Positions 23,650 to 33,800 of a DNA stretch of 64,000 bases are shown here, in pieces. The stretch is from positions 1 to 64,000 of the forward strand of contig JAEHOE010000167.1 in NCBI GenBank assembly GCA_016858145.1. The letters are read 5' to 3'. Below the pieces are notes generated by a model that saw nothing but the letters and a program-made list of their open reading frames with translations, was not told where the DNA came from and made no database searches. A program made the position numbers and the translations under genes. Origin of the DNA: Edaphochlamys debaryana. Its lineage: Eukaryota; Chlorophyta; Chlorophyceae; Chlamydomonadales. Every line of letters begins with the position of its first letter. Positions within the stretch are counted from its first letter, which is position 1.

Positions 23650-26302
23650 TCAGCGGTACTTCTTCTCGGGCCACCCGCCGTTCGCCTCTATGATGGCCGG
23701 CAGCGTGTAGGCGAACAGCCTCTTCGTCTGCTTCATGGCCCATGCCGGGGTGAGCTCCTCTTTGAAGATCTTTTCCAGCTGCTCCCAGTAGGGCTCGAGG
23801 GTGTCGTACGCGTCGGGGGCCTGCATGTTGATCCACTTGTGCAGCCTATCGCAAATGATAGCGTGGGAGCACTCGATGACGTTGTGCATGTCACCGCTCC
23901 AAGGGGGCAGGTTCCTGCGTCGCGATGCGGGGCAGTCGATGCCACCTGCGTTGCGGGTCAGGCCCATCGCCTGGTGCACCTTAGCGTTGTCGAGGGACCA
24001 GCGAGGGGGCCGCCACTGAATCTCGCACTCGGCGCACCGCTTCTTGTACGCCTCCTCCACCAGTTTAATGAAGTCCATGACCTCCGCCTCCGTAGGTGCC
24101 AGCGCCAAGCGGCTGCCGTTCTTTATCTGCGGATGGCGTGGGCAGTGCCAGCGACGGCGAGGAGGGCGGGCAGCGTCAGCGCAGCACGGCCCCGGCCAAC
24201 CTCCGGTGCTTCCCACCTGAGGTACTGGCTCTGTACGAAGCAATGCGGAGCCGGGGCTACAACACTGGGGCCTTGCGCGGGACTGATGGGCGCACGCTCG
24301 TGTACTGGCGCCTGGTTTGCGGCTGCTGCGTGCACCTGTCACCGCATGGCGTGTCAGACAGCCGCCGTGATGCGGAGGCGGCTGCCTTGATCGCCCTGGG
24401 CCATGCCATCACCCGGCAACCCTACAAGCGCCGGAGGCTAGATCCGCCCGTGCCCAAGGGACGTGGGCCAGGGCGACCGCCAAAGGCCCCAGCCACGCCC
24501 CCAGCCCCTCCTCAGCCGAATCCGCTCTACCCTTGCTTCGAATGCCGCTTCCATCCGTCGACCCGGTCAGCGAGAACTAGTGAATGGCAGAAGGGCGCGT
24601 TCAAGATGCTTTGCTCCCTTGTTGAGGGGCTAGAGTGCATCATTGTTTGGGAGGCTCGACCGTTTGGTGGTGCTAAGGCCTATGACTTCATGCTGTTGGG
24701 CCCCGTGCGGCTAAATGGTGAGGGAGTGAGGGAGCCCGCGTGGCGGGTAATGGTGGAGGTGGACGGAAGGCAGCATTCGGCTGGCTCATGCTACGGGACG
24801 GAGGCATATGAGCAGCGTGCTCGGGATGAGCTGTGGAACAACCGTGCGGTTCAGGCGGGCTGGCACGTGGTGAGGCTCGACAAGTCGGACGGGTGGTTCT
24901 GGCGGCAGACGGCAGCAGTGGCCTTGGAGGAGGCTAGGTCTGGCAAGGCCGCACGCGTGCACCGCACCTCCGCCTGACCCCGCCTGACCCAGCTTACGTT
25001 GTACTTGTTCTTTTGCTCGTAGCCCTTGCCCTCGGTGCCAGTGCACCGCCAGATGAGGATGTAGCCCACCCGCGGGTTCACTGCGGAGTAGTAGACGATC
25101 TTCATGGGGTCCCGGGCGTTGAGCCGTATGTCGGGCACCACGTGTATGCCCGGGTGCGGCCCCACGATCCAGCCCTTCTCGGTCGTATCAGGGGTTAGGT
25201 AGGTGGTCTTGGCGTCCAGGTATATGGTGTCGAGGGCGTCCTGTGTAAGCCACTCGGTGGCGTACTTGGCCTTGTCCTCGGGCTTGGGCGGTATGGGCAC
25301 CGGCCCTCGGTCGTTGCCCTTCTCCTTGAAGTCCTCCATCGTCACCCCATGCTCGTCACGCTCAGCCACGGTTTTGTGCTTGACGGCCCAGCGCAGCCAC
25401 TCCCAGCAGGCCTCCAGCCTGGAAACGGGTGGGGGTTGCGGGAAAGGGTCGAAAGGGCCGAGGCATGAAAGGGCAGCTCCTGTGACGGGAGGCTTGGAGG
25501 GCATGCGGGCAAGTGCTGAAGCTCCCTCCCCCGTTCACCCCTTCCCTGCGGTGCTTCCTCGTCCCAATCCCTGCAAGTGTCCCCTATAACCCGTCCTTGT
25601 GCCCCTTCCCAGCCCTTGCCCCGGCATGCCCCTCGGCATGCCCCTCGGCCCGGCCCCCTCTGTGCCCCTTCTCCCCCTTCTCCCATGCCCTCACCCGCCC
25701 TTTACCCTTTGCCGTGCCCACCTTGCGTCCATCTGCTCCTGCGTGAGCTGTCGCCGGTGCTCAATGATGACCGCCTTGCGGCATCGAGCCTCAAGCCGCT
25801 GCAGGCGGGCCCACAGGGTCTGGCCCGTCACCTCGTACTCCTGCAGTATTGCCGCGATGCCAGGGTCGCTGTTCGCCTCCTCCTGGGTCCGGAACGGCGT
25901 GCGCTCAATGGCCTGGGTCCTTATAATCTCCAGGGCATCCAGTACAGCGCTCTCTGGCAGCTGTGTGTGCCGCCCCGTGCGTGGGCGGTCCACCACACTC
26001 CCGTCCTCAAAGAATCGGGTCACCCAGTCCCGAATCCAGTCGGCCTTGGCCTGCCGCGCCTTGGGTGTGTCCCCAACGCAGCTGCCGGGCACCAGCTGTG
26101 CTTCCTGCTCGCCACGGTCAGTGAGCATGCTGTTGAAGACGTCCACGGCGTGTCCTCCCCAGTTGCGCTGGGGGTGACGAGCAATGGCAGCGCAGCCAGC
26201 GAACACCGCCAAGATGCGGCCCCTCCGCTCTGGGCTGGACTTGGACACGTCGATGCCAGCAGCTACCAGGAGGGAAGCTGGATCCAGTTCCATGGGATCC
26301 AT
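23650..26302 (-). CDS. Tc1/mariner-IS630-like DDE transposase, copy 7 (intact, altered 5' flank)
   Basis: The exons are 26302-25722, 25418-24998 and 24126-23650, encoding the same 492-residue product. Intron 1 is 303 bases instead of 285 because of an 18-base insertion near 25592. Upstream of 26446 the usual spacer is replaced by unrelated sequence, so this copy probably has a different promoter and 5' UTR from copies 2-6. In this copy the frame stays open upstream of the ATG as far as 26569, so an N-terminally extended product is conceivable. Confidence 0.83.
24243..24977 (+). CDS. PD-(D/E)XK (VSR/DUF559-like) nuclease nested in transposase intron, copy 7
   Basis: Open 244-codon frame, as in copy 4, inside intron 2 (24997-24127) of transposase copy 7. 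It is the last nuclease copy; the truncated unit to its right has none. Confidence 0.75.
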   Translation: MRSRGYNTGALRGTDGRTLVYWRLVCGCCVHLSPHGVSDSRRDAEAAALIALGHAITRQPYKRRRLDPPVPKGRGPGRPPKAPATPPAPPQPNPLYPCFECRFHPSTRSARTSEWQKGAFKMLCSLVEGLECIIVWEARPFGGAKAYDFMLLGPVRLNGEGVREPAWRVMVEVDGRQHSAGSCYGTEAYEQRARDELWNNRAVQAGWHVVRLDKSDGWFWRQTAAVALEEARSGKAARVHRTSA

Positions 26303-26446
26303 GGTGGGCCTGTATCGTGGTGGGCGGGGGGAGCAGGGGGGCGGGAGGGGAGGGGGCAGGGCGTGGGGGATCACGTGGGACACAGGGTGATGGGGCCCAG
26401 ACCGGACCAACCTGTACGGTTGATCTTTGCGGTTGATCTTTTCTTT

Positions 26447-26818
26447 CACTAGGACCCGGAAGTCGCTCCGGAAAGCCGGACCCCACTTGATTGAAGCACC
26501 TTGCTTGGAATTTTCCCTATCGATCCAGCCTGCGCCCCCGCGCAGGCGTGCAGCCTGGAGTGAGAACAAGCCCAGAATGTGTCCGCTCGCAGACCCCGCC
26601 GCAATAAGTCTAAGCAGCGGGCGCCTGCCCCGTCATGAAGCTGAGCTGCAGTTCTTTGTGTCCCAGCAAGCGTGTGGGGGGTCGCGCGAGGGCGGGACGA
26701 GACGGGCCCCCTGCGCCTGTCGTCAAGCCTGTGGCCACGGTTTGGCCCAAAGTAGAGTCTGCTATGCGTAGCCGGCTGGCTTTGACGCCGCACGCTCGCG
26801 GCAACACAGCGCAGCGGA
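26447..26818. other. Unrelated ~370-base segment replacing ~780 bases of the spacer
   Basis: Array homology stops after CTTTTCTTTC (26446) and resumes at ACAGACACATGTTCGC (~26819). The intervening DNA does not match any other unit, whereas the normal unit has ~780 bases here. No clear gene is visible. It shows either the original flank of an unamplified element or a rearrangement at the edge of the array. Confidence 0.85.
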
Positions 26819-26944
26819 CAGACACATGTTCGCTCCATACGCCATGCCCACCGCCACCCCCCCCCTGGCCCTTCCCTGGCCCTCCTCGACCCCCCTCCCG
26901 CCCTCCCTCTGCACCCTTGCCCCCTCAGGCTCTGCCCCCCGCCC

Positions 26945-27317
26945 TCAGCGGTACTTCTTCTCGGGCCACCCGCCGTTCGCCTCTATGATGGCCGGCAGCG
27001 TGTAGGCGAACAGCCTCTTCGTCTGCTTCATGGCCCATGCCGGGGTGAGCTCCTCTTTGAAGATCTTTTCCAGCTGCTCCCAGTAGGGCTCGAGGGTGTC
27101 GTACGCGTCGGGGGCCTGCATGTTGATCCACTTGTGCAGCCTATCGCAAATGATAGCGTGGGAGCACTCGATGACGTTGTGCATGTCACCGCTCCAAGGG
27201 GGCAGGTTCCTGCGTCGCGATGCGGGGCAGTCGATGCCACCTGCGTTGCGGGTCAGGCCCATCGCCTGGTGCACCTTAGCGTTGTCGAGGGACCAGCGAG
27301 GGGGCCGCCACTGAATC
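26945..27317 (-). pseudogene. Transposase copy 8, truncated exon 3
   Basis: This holds only the last ~124 codons of transposase exon 3, from the Gln-Trp before the second catalytic Asp to the stop codon. Homology to the array stops at 27317, where unrelated DNA begins. The helix-turn-helix, first catalytic Asp, second intron and nested nuclease are all missing. It marks the right boundary of the array. Confidence 0.9.
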
Positions 27318-27702
27318 GCTTTGGGTGCCGTACAGCCCATGCCGCAGAGGGTACTTTGTCTCGCTTGCAGCTCTTGTTCCCTGCTGCGCCTGACCAAACC
27401 ACTAACCCAGCGCGCTATAACACCATACTCCGCTCACGCCCAGCTGCTTAGCTCTGCTGGCCGGCCCGCATTGCGGGAGCTGCGCATTGCCTCTGTCACC
27501 CGGCCACGCTGCTCCAAAGTGCTTCGTAGCCCACCTAGCTGGCTCCCACATGCAGGATGAGGTGCATGAGGGATGAAGACTAGGTTTGACGTGACACATG
27601 CATACACAGGTGTTACGGCTGTCAAGCAGTACAAGCAGACGCCCTGTCGTCCGCCGCTCCTCGCTCATTTCTCCCGCCCTGCGCCCCTCTCAACCTCCCC
27701 AG
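27318..27702. other. Junction region right of the array
   Basis: Single-copy DNA begins at 27318. I see no exon I can defend here. An upstream exon of the following gene may exist near 27605-27645, but neither its frame nor its donor is convincing. Confidence 0.4.
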
Positions 27703-29046
27703 GGGACCTGCCCGAGCGCGAGGAGATGTACAACTACGATCAGGCGCTTGTGAACAGCCACACGTAAGAGATACATGCGGGAAACAGATCATCCTAATAA
27801 GGAGCGAGCGAAAGTGCACACCCGCCGCCGCCTTGCCTTCACGGCACGCAGACTCCTGGCGCTGTCCCCCTGTGGCGTTAACCTGGCGGTTTTCGTGAAC
27901 GACATTGACGAGGTGCGTGGCGGCCTGGGAAGAGGCCTGATCATCAGCCTGATGAGGGCCGGCGCGGTGTCTGGAGCGAGTGGAGGGTGTGCAAGTGCAC
28001 ATGTTTGGAGTGTGCGCGCTTGGCCACTCATCCTTACAACTGGACTGCAGTCCTGCGTGCCTTGCGTAGACTGATCCTCCAGACGGCCAGTCATGTGCAT
28101 GTGCTGCTATACATTTCGCCTGCTGTGCAGTTCCTATACTTTCCAGGTCAACAGCCCTGGCCAGCCCCAATGCGCACCTGCGTGCCCTTGCTTGAGGACA
28201 AAGGCGGTACCTCGCAGTTGGGAGTGCTGAGGTGTGTTCCGCCGGGCGCATGTTGGATAGATGTCGTACCGCGCCATTATTACAGTAGCCGAGCAGTGAT
28301 CCGGGTCCTCACGGCAGAAGCTGCAACCCCTTGTGTCAATATTATTGCTGCTGGCTGCCCGTGCTGTAACGCTGCTGCCCTTCAGGTTCGACATCCTGGC
28401 CTCACGCCTCAATGGTTCTGAGCAGGACATGTGGACCCAGCTGTCCGCAAACGCGTCCTTGCGAGCGCACCCGCTGGCATCCTACGATTTGATTATGAAG
28501 GTAATTATGAAGCGAGGGTTGAGACCACCCGGCGCTCGAGCGTGTGCCGCTAATGGGCTGACTACTCGCCCTTCAATCCGCCTGTACTCATACTCACATC
28601 AGGAACCTTTGTCGAGGATGCACAGCAAGCAGATCGTGTTGCCAGCCCACGAGATCGTGGGCTGGTTTGTGCACGAAGGCTGGTCCCTTCACGGTGCTAA
28701 CACGTGGGCGGAACGGCACTGTGTCATGGTCAAGCACGTGCCGTAAGTCGCTTTGTTCATGAGCTGGTGCCACACGTGGTATCTGGCCAGCAGTTCCCGT
28801 AACATAGTTTCCCTGCTTTTACTCTTCTTATCTACCAGGAATCTATTCATCGTGAGGACGGTCAACATCAATCAAACTCTTGTAGAGCCATGGCAGCTGC
28901 AGCTCCCGGAATCAGCTCTAAGCGGATGGGAGCCAGCAGCTGGAGGAGGCGCCATGGCATCCGCGGGGGCCGGAAGGATGCAGAGGCTGCGTCGTTTCAA
29001 AGAATCCGGCATCAGCAGGCGACTCAGGCGACTCGGGAGCCCCTAG
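27703..29046 (+). CDS. Unrecognised multi-exon gene, 3' part, adjoining the array
   Basis: Six exons join in frame: 27703-27763, 27852-27912, 28131-28231, 28386-28500, 28603-28742 and 28839-29046 with a stop. Every junction has a GT donor and an AG acceptor, and phases agree throughout. The product reads as a soluble protein of >220 residues with segments such as LLALSPCGVNLAVFVNDIDE, LASYDLIMK and HEIVGWFVHEGW, and an Arg-rich C-terminus. I do not recognise the family. No initiating exon is visible between here and the array edge at 27317, which suggests the gene lost its 5' end to the array or is itself a remnant. Two TGTAA motifs lie ~570 bases downstream. Confidence 0.55.
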
Positions 29047-29615
29047 GTAGGTGGTTGCTACATGAAGGCGAGCGACTTGGATCCAGGCCCTTGACCCTTT
29101 CGGAATCTAGCGTCGTTTGCGCCACTCCGCCGGCTGGCATGATTGTGCAATTGATCCTGGGACGAAGCAAGGCGTATCTTATGATCAGGCATGTCATTGG
29201 GGCGGGCAGGCGGGGAAGGCCGGGTTGACTCTGGCTTCCTGGCGCTGAAGCAGGTGCCGGGCGGTGGAGGACGGATGGATATGAAGAAGGGCGAGTTCTC
29301 GGCGCCGGGGGCCGGTGTCTTGTGAGGTGCTGGCAGGGATGGGGTCAGTGGCTGACGGAATGTGGTGGTGCAGGTCAGCCCCCGCCAGCACCAGCTGTAC
29401 CTTCGTTCGGGAGGCTCAGGCTGTGCCGAGGTGGTGACACCCTAACCCACTGTGTTAGGCTGCCGCCTGCGTAGGGAGCAGCAGGACGGGCTGATGGCGC
29501 GCGGTCTCACGCCCCGGTGGCGCAAGGGTGTGAAGGTGAAATTTCCGGAGGCTGGTGTGTTAAAGCAGGACGACTTCGGCCCCCTCACGGAGCGTACGGG
29601 TTGGGTCATCGCGTA

Positions 29616-29626
29616 TGTAATTGTAA
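29616..29626 (+). terminator. Paired TGTAA poly(A) signals
   Basis: TGTAA occurs twice (29616-29620 and 29622-29626), ~570 bases after the stop of the unrecognised gene ending at 29046. Volvocine mRNAs typically carry TGTAA shortly before the poly(A) site, so these support a transcript ending here on the plus strand. Confidence 0.4.
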
Positions 29627-30839
29627 CTGTACCGGTAGCATCAGCGAGCGGCGACGGGCGGCCGTGCGCTTTCAACTCACTGCGCTGCCTAGCACAGCGG
29701 GTTGCACTACGCACAAAGGAAGGCGCCCGGGGGCAGGCGGGTTTCACTCTGGCAAAACCAGCTGCGGCGCTGGATCCAAGAGCTAAGACGGGGCAATCGG
29801 CCATTGGGCATCGTGGGCACGAAGTTCCACTGCCTTCTTTCTGCGGTGCTGAGCATGGAGGGGCATGGGAAGTGGCTCAGTGGGAAGTGCAACACGGGTC
29901 GAGGCTCGAATCTGAGGTGGTTCCGCCTCTTGGAGCTTCGTCAGCTCGAGCTTCGCCTAAGAGCTTGGTAAGACGTAGACGCTTGTGTACACGAGCCGTC
30001 GCGGCAAGTACCGTCGTGGGAGGCGACACATGGGAGTGTGGCCCAGGGACGGTGTGGGTCATGGGGCAAATGTCACCCGGCCCTTGTAGCCCAGCACGTC
30101 CATACCAGATTGTAGAGCTGCAAGCCGGCTAAATGTTGTGCTGTGTGTCTACGTCGGGGCCTTGCCGTCCTGACTTCGTCCTACTGTGACGAGCTTCTCC
30201 TCACACAACAGCAGCTTTCCTTCACGTTTGTCAGCGATAAACCATTGGCACTGGAACACAACCAGTAAGAGGCTCATTCATGCTGCATGGGCGACCTTAG
30301 GTCCGAAGCCGTTTCTCGCATTCTTCACATGCTCGCTAGGCTTCATGCTGGTGGTGCTTGGTGACAAGGGCGACGCGAGTGGGCCTTCCGTCCAATTGCG
30401 GAGCGGGCGCGTTGAACTGACGTGAGTTTCAAGCGCAAAGGCCCCAACCTGGATTGCATGTTCGTTCAGAAGGTTGGAAATAACGCGGGCGTTCTAGGAA
30501 CTGACCGCATGCATTCGCATGTCAGAGGGCCACAACGAGCTCGTTGTGAGCGAGGTGTGCCACTAGGGGTAAGGACTTCCATAAACGATACAGCGAGAGG
30601 TGGTTCCGGAGGGTGGGCGAGGGTTGTGGGGGTTCGGGTGTGGGGGGCCTGTGTGGGGGCCCAGGAGCCAGCACTGACGCTGGGCCTCGAGCCCGCTGCG
30701 TCCCCTAAGAGCTTTCAAATCAGGCCTTTCTACTGCAACACATGATCAGTAGCGTGGTGTGAAGTTGCAATGCGCTGCGCCGCTCAGGCGCCATTACCGG
30801 CCCTCCTTGTGGCGTGTGTCCGACACCTGCCCCCCGCAG
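29627..30839. other. Region upstream of the first recognised subtilase exon
   Basis: The 5' exon or exons, signal peptide and promoter of the large protease gene should lie here. One exon-like stretch (~30212-30261, bounded by ACAG and GTAAGA) is open, but I cannot link it in phase. Low-complexity GT-rich text occupies 30598-30660. I see no reliable start codon. Confidence 0.35.
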
Positions 30840-33800
30840 GCCTGCCAGCGAGCGTGTCGCTCGGCGCCGAGAGCCGCCTTCTCAGGACGAGCCACCCCAG
30901 CTCCTGCTAGTCAAGCTCGGCACAGGTGAGGCCCGCACGTGGGCTATGGGTAAAGGAACAAGGCAGAACAGGCGGGGGCCGCGGCCAACGAGGTGGCGGC
31001 ATGGTACGGGAGAATCGGCTACCTAGACGTTCCCCATCATAGAAGCGTGCCCCATCACCCAGGCTTTCCGCAGGTTTACGCCCATCAGTGCCATTTGCGG
31101 AAGTGCATCTCTACGCCCAGCCCCCTCGTAACCCCCGCTCACTGCCCCACATTTAGGCACGGACAAGCAGCGGTTTAAAGAGGATCTGGTGGCGGGGCGG
31201 GGGGAGGTGGTCGGGTACGTGCCGTACGACACGGCGCTGGTGTGGGGCCCCCCCGGGTCCGTGGAGGATGCGGCCAGCAAGCACGGGGCACACATGGTGC
31301 GCTGAGCAGGGCCCCTACTGGGCGTACGGGGCATGGAGCAAGGGCGCACATCAGGCTTTCTAGGGGAGGGGAGTGGGTAGCGACGGTAGCGAGGGGAGTG
31401 ATGACATGCTGGCACACCAAACATGCTCGCTGCTGACTATGTATCATGCTGAGATCCTCGAGGGCCCACGCACATCCACCCAGGCTGACTTTGCCGCTGA
31501 CGTCAAGGCACCGGGCGAGCTGAGGCGTGCGGCACGGGACGCCGGAGCCCGTGCGAGGGCCCGAAAGGCCGCCGCCGCTGCTGACACCAAGGCGGCCTCC
31601 GGCCGAACGTCTGCCACTGGAGGCGCGGAGGGCTCCCCTGACGCCGGACTGAAGGGCTTTCAGACCTGGCGGGAGCGTGACAGCACAGGACGCCGGCGGC
31701 GCAGGCTACTAGCTGACGTTACAGACCCGCTGGAAGCCCTGTACGGCATCAACGTGCAGATCGTGTCCGTACTGCCGTACCGCACGCGCATGGGCATCGC
31801 CAAGCAGTGGCCGGGCCGGCTGGCTGCAGCTGTGGGCCGACGCAGTGCCAGCGAGGCCTGCTGGCCGAGGCTGGGCGACGGCCAGGTCCTGGATGAGGGC
31901 AACCCACGGCCCTGGCTCCAGGTCTTCCTGTGCGCCGAGGTGGGGCTTGATGAGCGGGCCTGGCTGGTTCGGAGGCAAGCATGCCCACTCCATGCCCTTC
32001 CACTTCAATTCATCTCCCCTTGTTTCGTGCCCCCTCGTCAGGACATGGAGGCGGGTCTGCAGTGGCTGCTGGAGCAGGCCGAGACGGTGTGGGCAGAGCC
32101 GCTGCACCGTGTCGGTGCGTGCAGCGGGCGGGGTGGCCTAAGGATGTCACTTGTGATCTGCACCAACGTGTGACGCGCGAAGCCCTGTTGCCCTTTCGCA
32201 GTGCCCTTAAACCTTAAGGCAGTTTGGACACTGCAAACAGGTAGGTGTGTGGGCAAGAATGCGGCGCCGCTGCAGGGTGCTGCAGGAACCCGACAATGTC
32301 TCGCTAGGTGATAAGACACCCGCCTATGGAGCCAACACAGTACCGGTACCGTATGTCGTGCACGGGAAGCAATGATCAACCGATCGACGAGGCACCTCCT
32401 GCAGCACCTGAGGGGTCCCCCCCGACCCCACGTGCTCTGAACCCCCGGTACCCCCCCCCCCCGCAGGCGGTCTCTCACTTGACCGCTACACCTACCCGCT
32501 GTCCTCGCACAAGCCCTTCTGGCGCGCGGGCGTGATGGGCAACCGCGAGGTGGTCGGAGTCCTGGACACGGGCCTCGACCTGGCACACGTGAGCGCGAAA
32601 GAATTGGTCCATCCCGGGTGGTGGCCGTGCCCTGCGGCGGACCTCCCGTGCCCCTATCACACGACAACGAACCACACACACCCGCGTGCATCTGTCCTTC
32701 CAATATTGCCTTCCAGTGCTACTTTCTGGACAATGCCTACAACCCAGTCGCACTTCGCGACTCTCTTACTTCTGATGGCTTCGGGACGCCCATGTGGGTC
32801 TCCCCCGAGCACCGAAAGGTGCGTGTGGTCAATGATGCCAGCTGGGATCTTGCGTGCACTGCTGTCACCCTGAGGTGATGTGTCTTCGTGCGTATCAGTG
32901 CAGCGCGCGTGGATGACAGCAGACTTGCGCCCCAATCCCCGCAGCATGCCCCCGGCCCCCGCTGCCCCCGCTTCATCCCGCAAATCCTCTTTACAGGTTG
33001 TATCCTACTATGCGTACAGCGGTCTGGACTTCTACGCAGAAGAGTCCGAAGGCGAAGGACACGGAACGCATGTCAGCGGTGGGTCTACGACCTGCAGGCG
33101 GGGTTGCAAGGGGATGCGCCTGGCAGTACGTACGGGATAGCAGGCGCCCACGTGCCCGTACGAACAAGCTCACAACGTCACTCTACTGTTCCACTTGATC
33201 CCGTGGGTCTGTGGCGCCCCCTTGCAGGCAGCGTGGCCGGTGCCATCGGGCTGGGGGACACCGACTTCGCCGAGGATGCTGGCACCGGGGGAGCGCCCAT
33301 GGCACGTCTCAGCTTCACGGACGTTGGCGTGAGCCTGGGCACGGCATGTTTATGGTCTAGGTTTAAGAACAATTTGCCAGGGAGCTCATGCATTGTTGCC
33401 GCGCGTGGGCTAGGGTCATGCCTAGGGTCGTGGGCTAGGGTCATGCCGACGGTCATGCCTGTCACTCGTGTCATGGCTCTTTCTTAACATGTCCTCTCCT
33501 ATTGCAGAACGACGGCAGCAGCTTGGACATCCCGAGTGACACGGACCAATTTTATGGGGTGAGGAAGAACGCGGAGAACCAAAGGAGCAGCAGGAGAAAG
33601 CGCAGAGCAGGTTGCGCGGTGGTTACCCCACTAGTACCCTGGAATGACTTGCACTCTAAACGCTTTGCCTCTACAAAGACCTCCTCAAAGCGACTTACCG
33701 GTACCACACAGAAGAGGATAAGCATGTTTGCAGGGGAAGGCTTGGCATCAGTCACAGTTCCGAAGACCAGCAGGGCCCTGCACACTTCATGCCTTTGTGC

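Larger units (their letters stand above)
1..27317. repeat. Tandem array of a ~3.69-kb transposon-bearing unit
   Basis: The same ~3.69-kb sequence recurs head to tail. Taking the transposase stop codon as anchor, it falls at 1421, 5107, 8799, 12490, 16181, 19872, 23650 and 26945. The spacings are therefore about 3686, 3692, 3691, 3691, 3691, 3778 and 3295 bases. The +87 in the sixth step comes from a local replacement at 22899-22991. The short last step comes from a spacer replacement at 26447-26818. Copies 2-7 differ by only a few substitutions; copies 0 and 1 carry several one- or two-base indels. The last copy stops at 27317, and the left end lies outside the window. Each unit holds a minus-strand DDE transposase gene, a plus-strand nuclease gene inside its second intron, and a ~1.06-kb spacer. 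Confidence 0.97.

Noticed and set aside
1..27317. CRISPR array or ribosomal-type tandem genes
   Set aside because: The repeat period is 3.69 kb with protein-coding exons and spliceosomal introns; there are no short repeats with unique spacers and no rRNA-like sequence.
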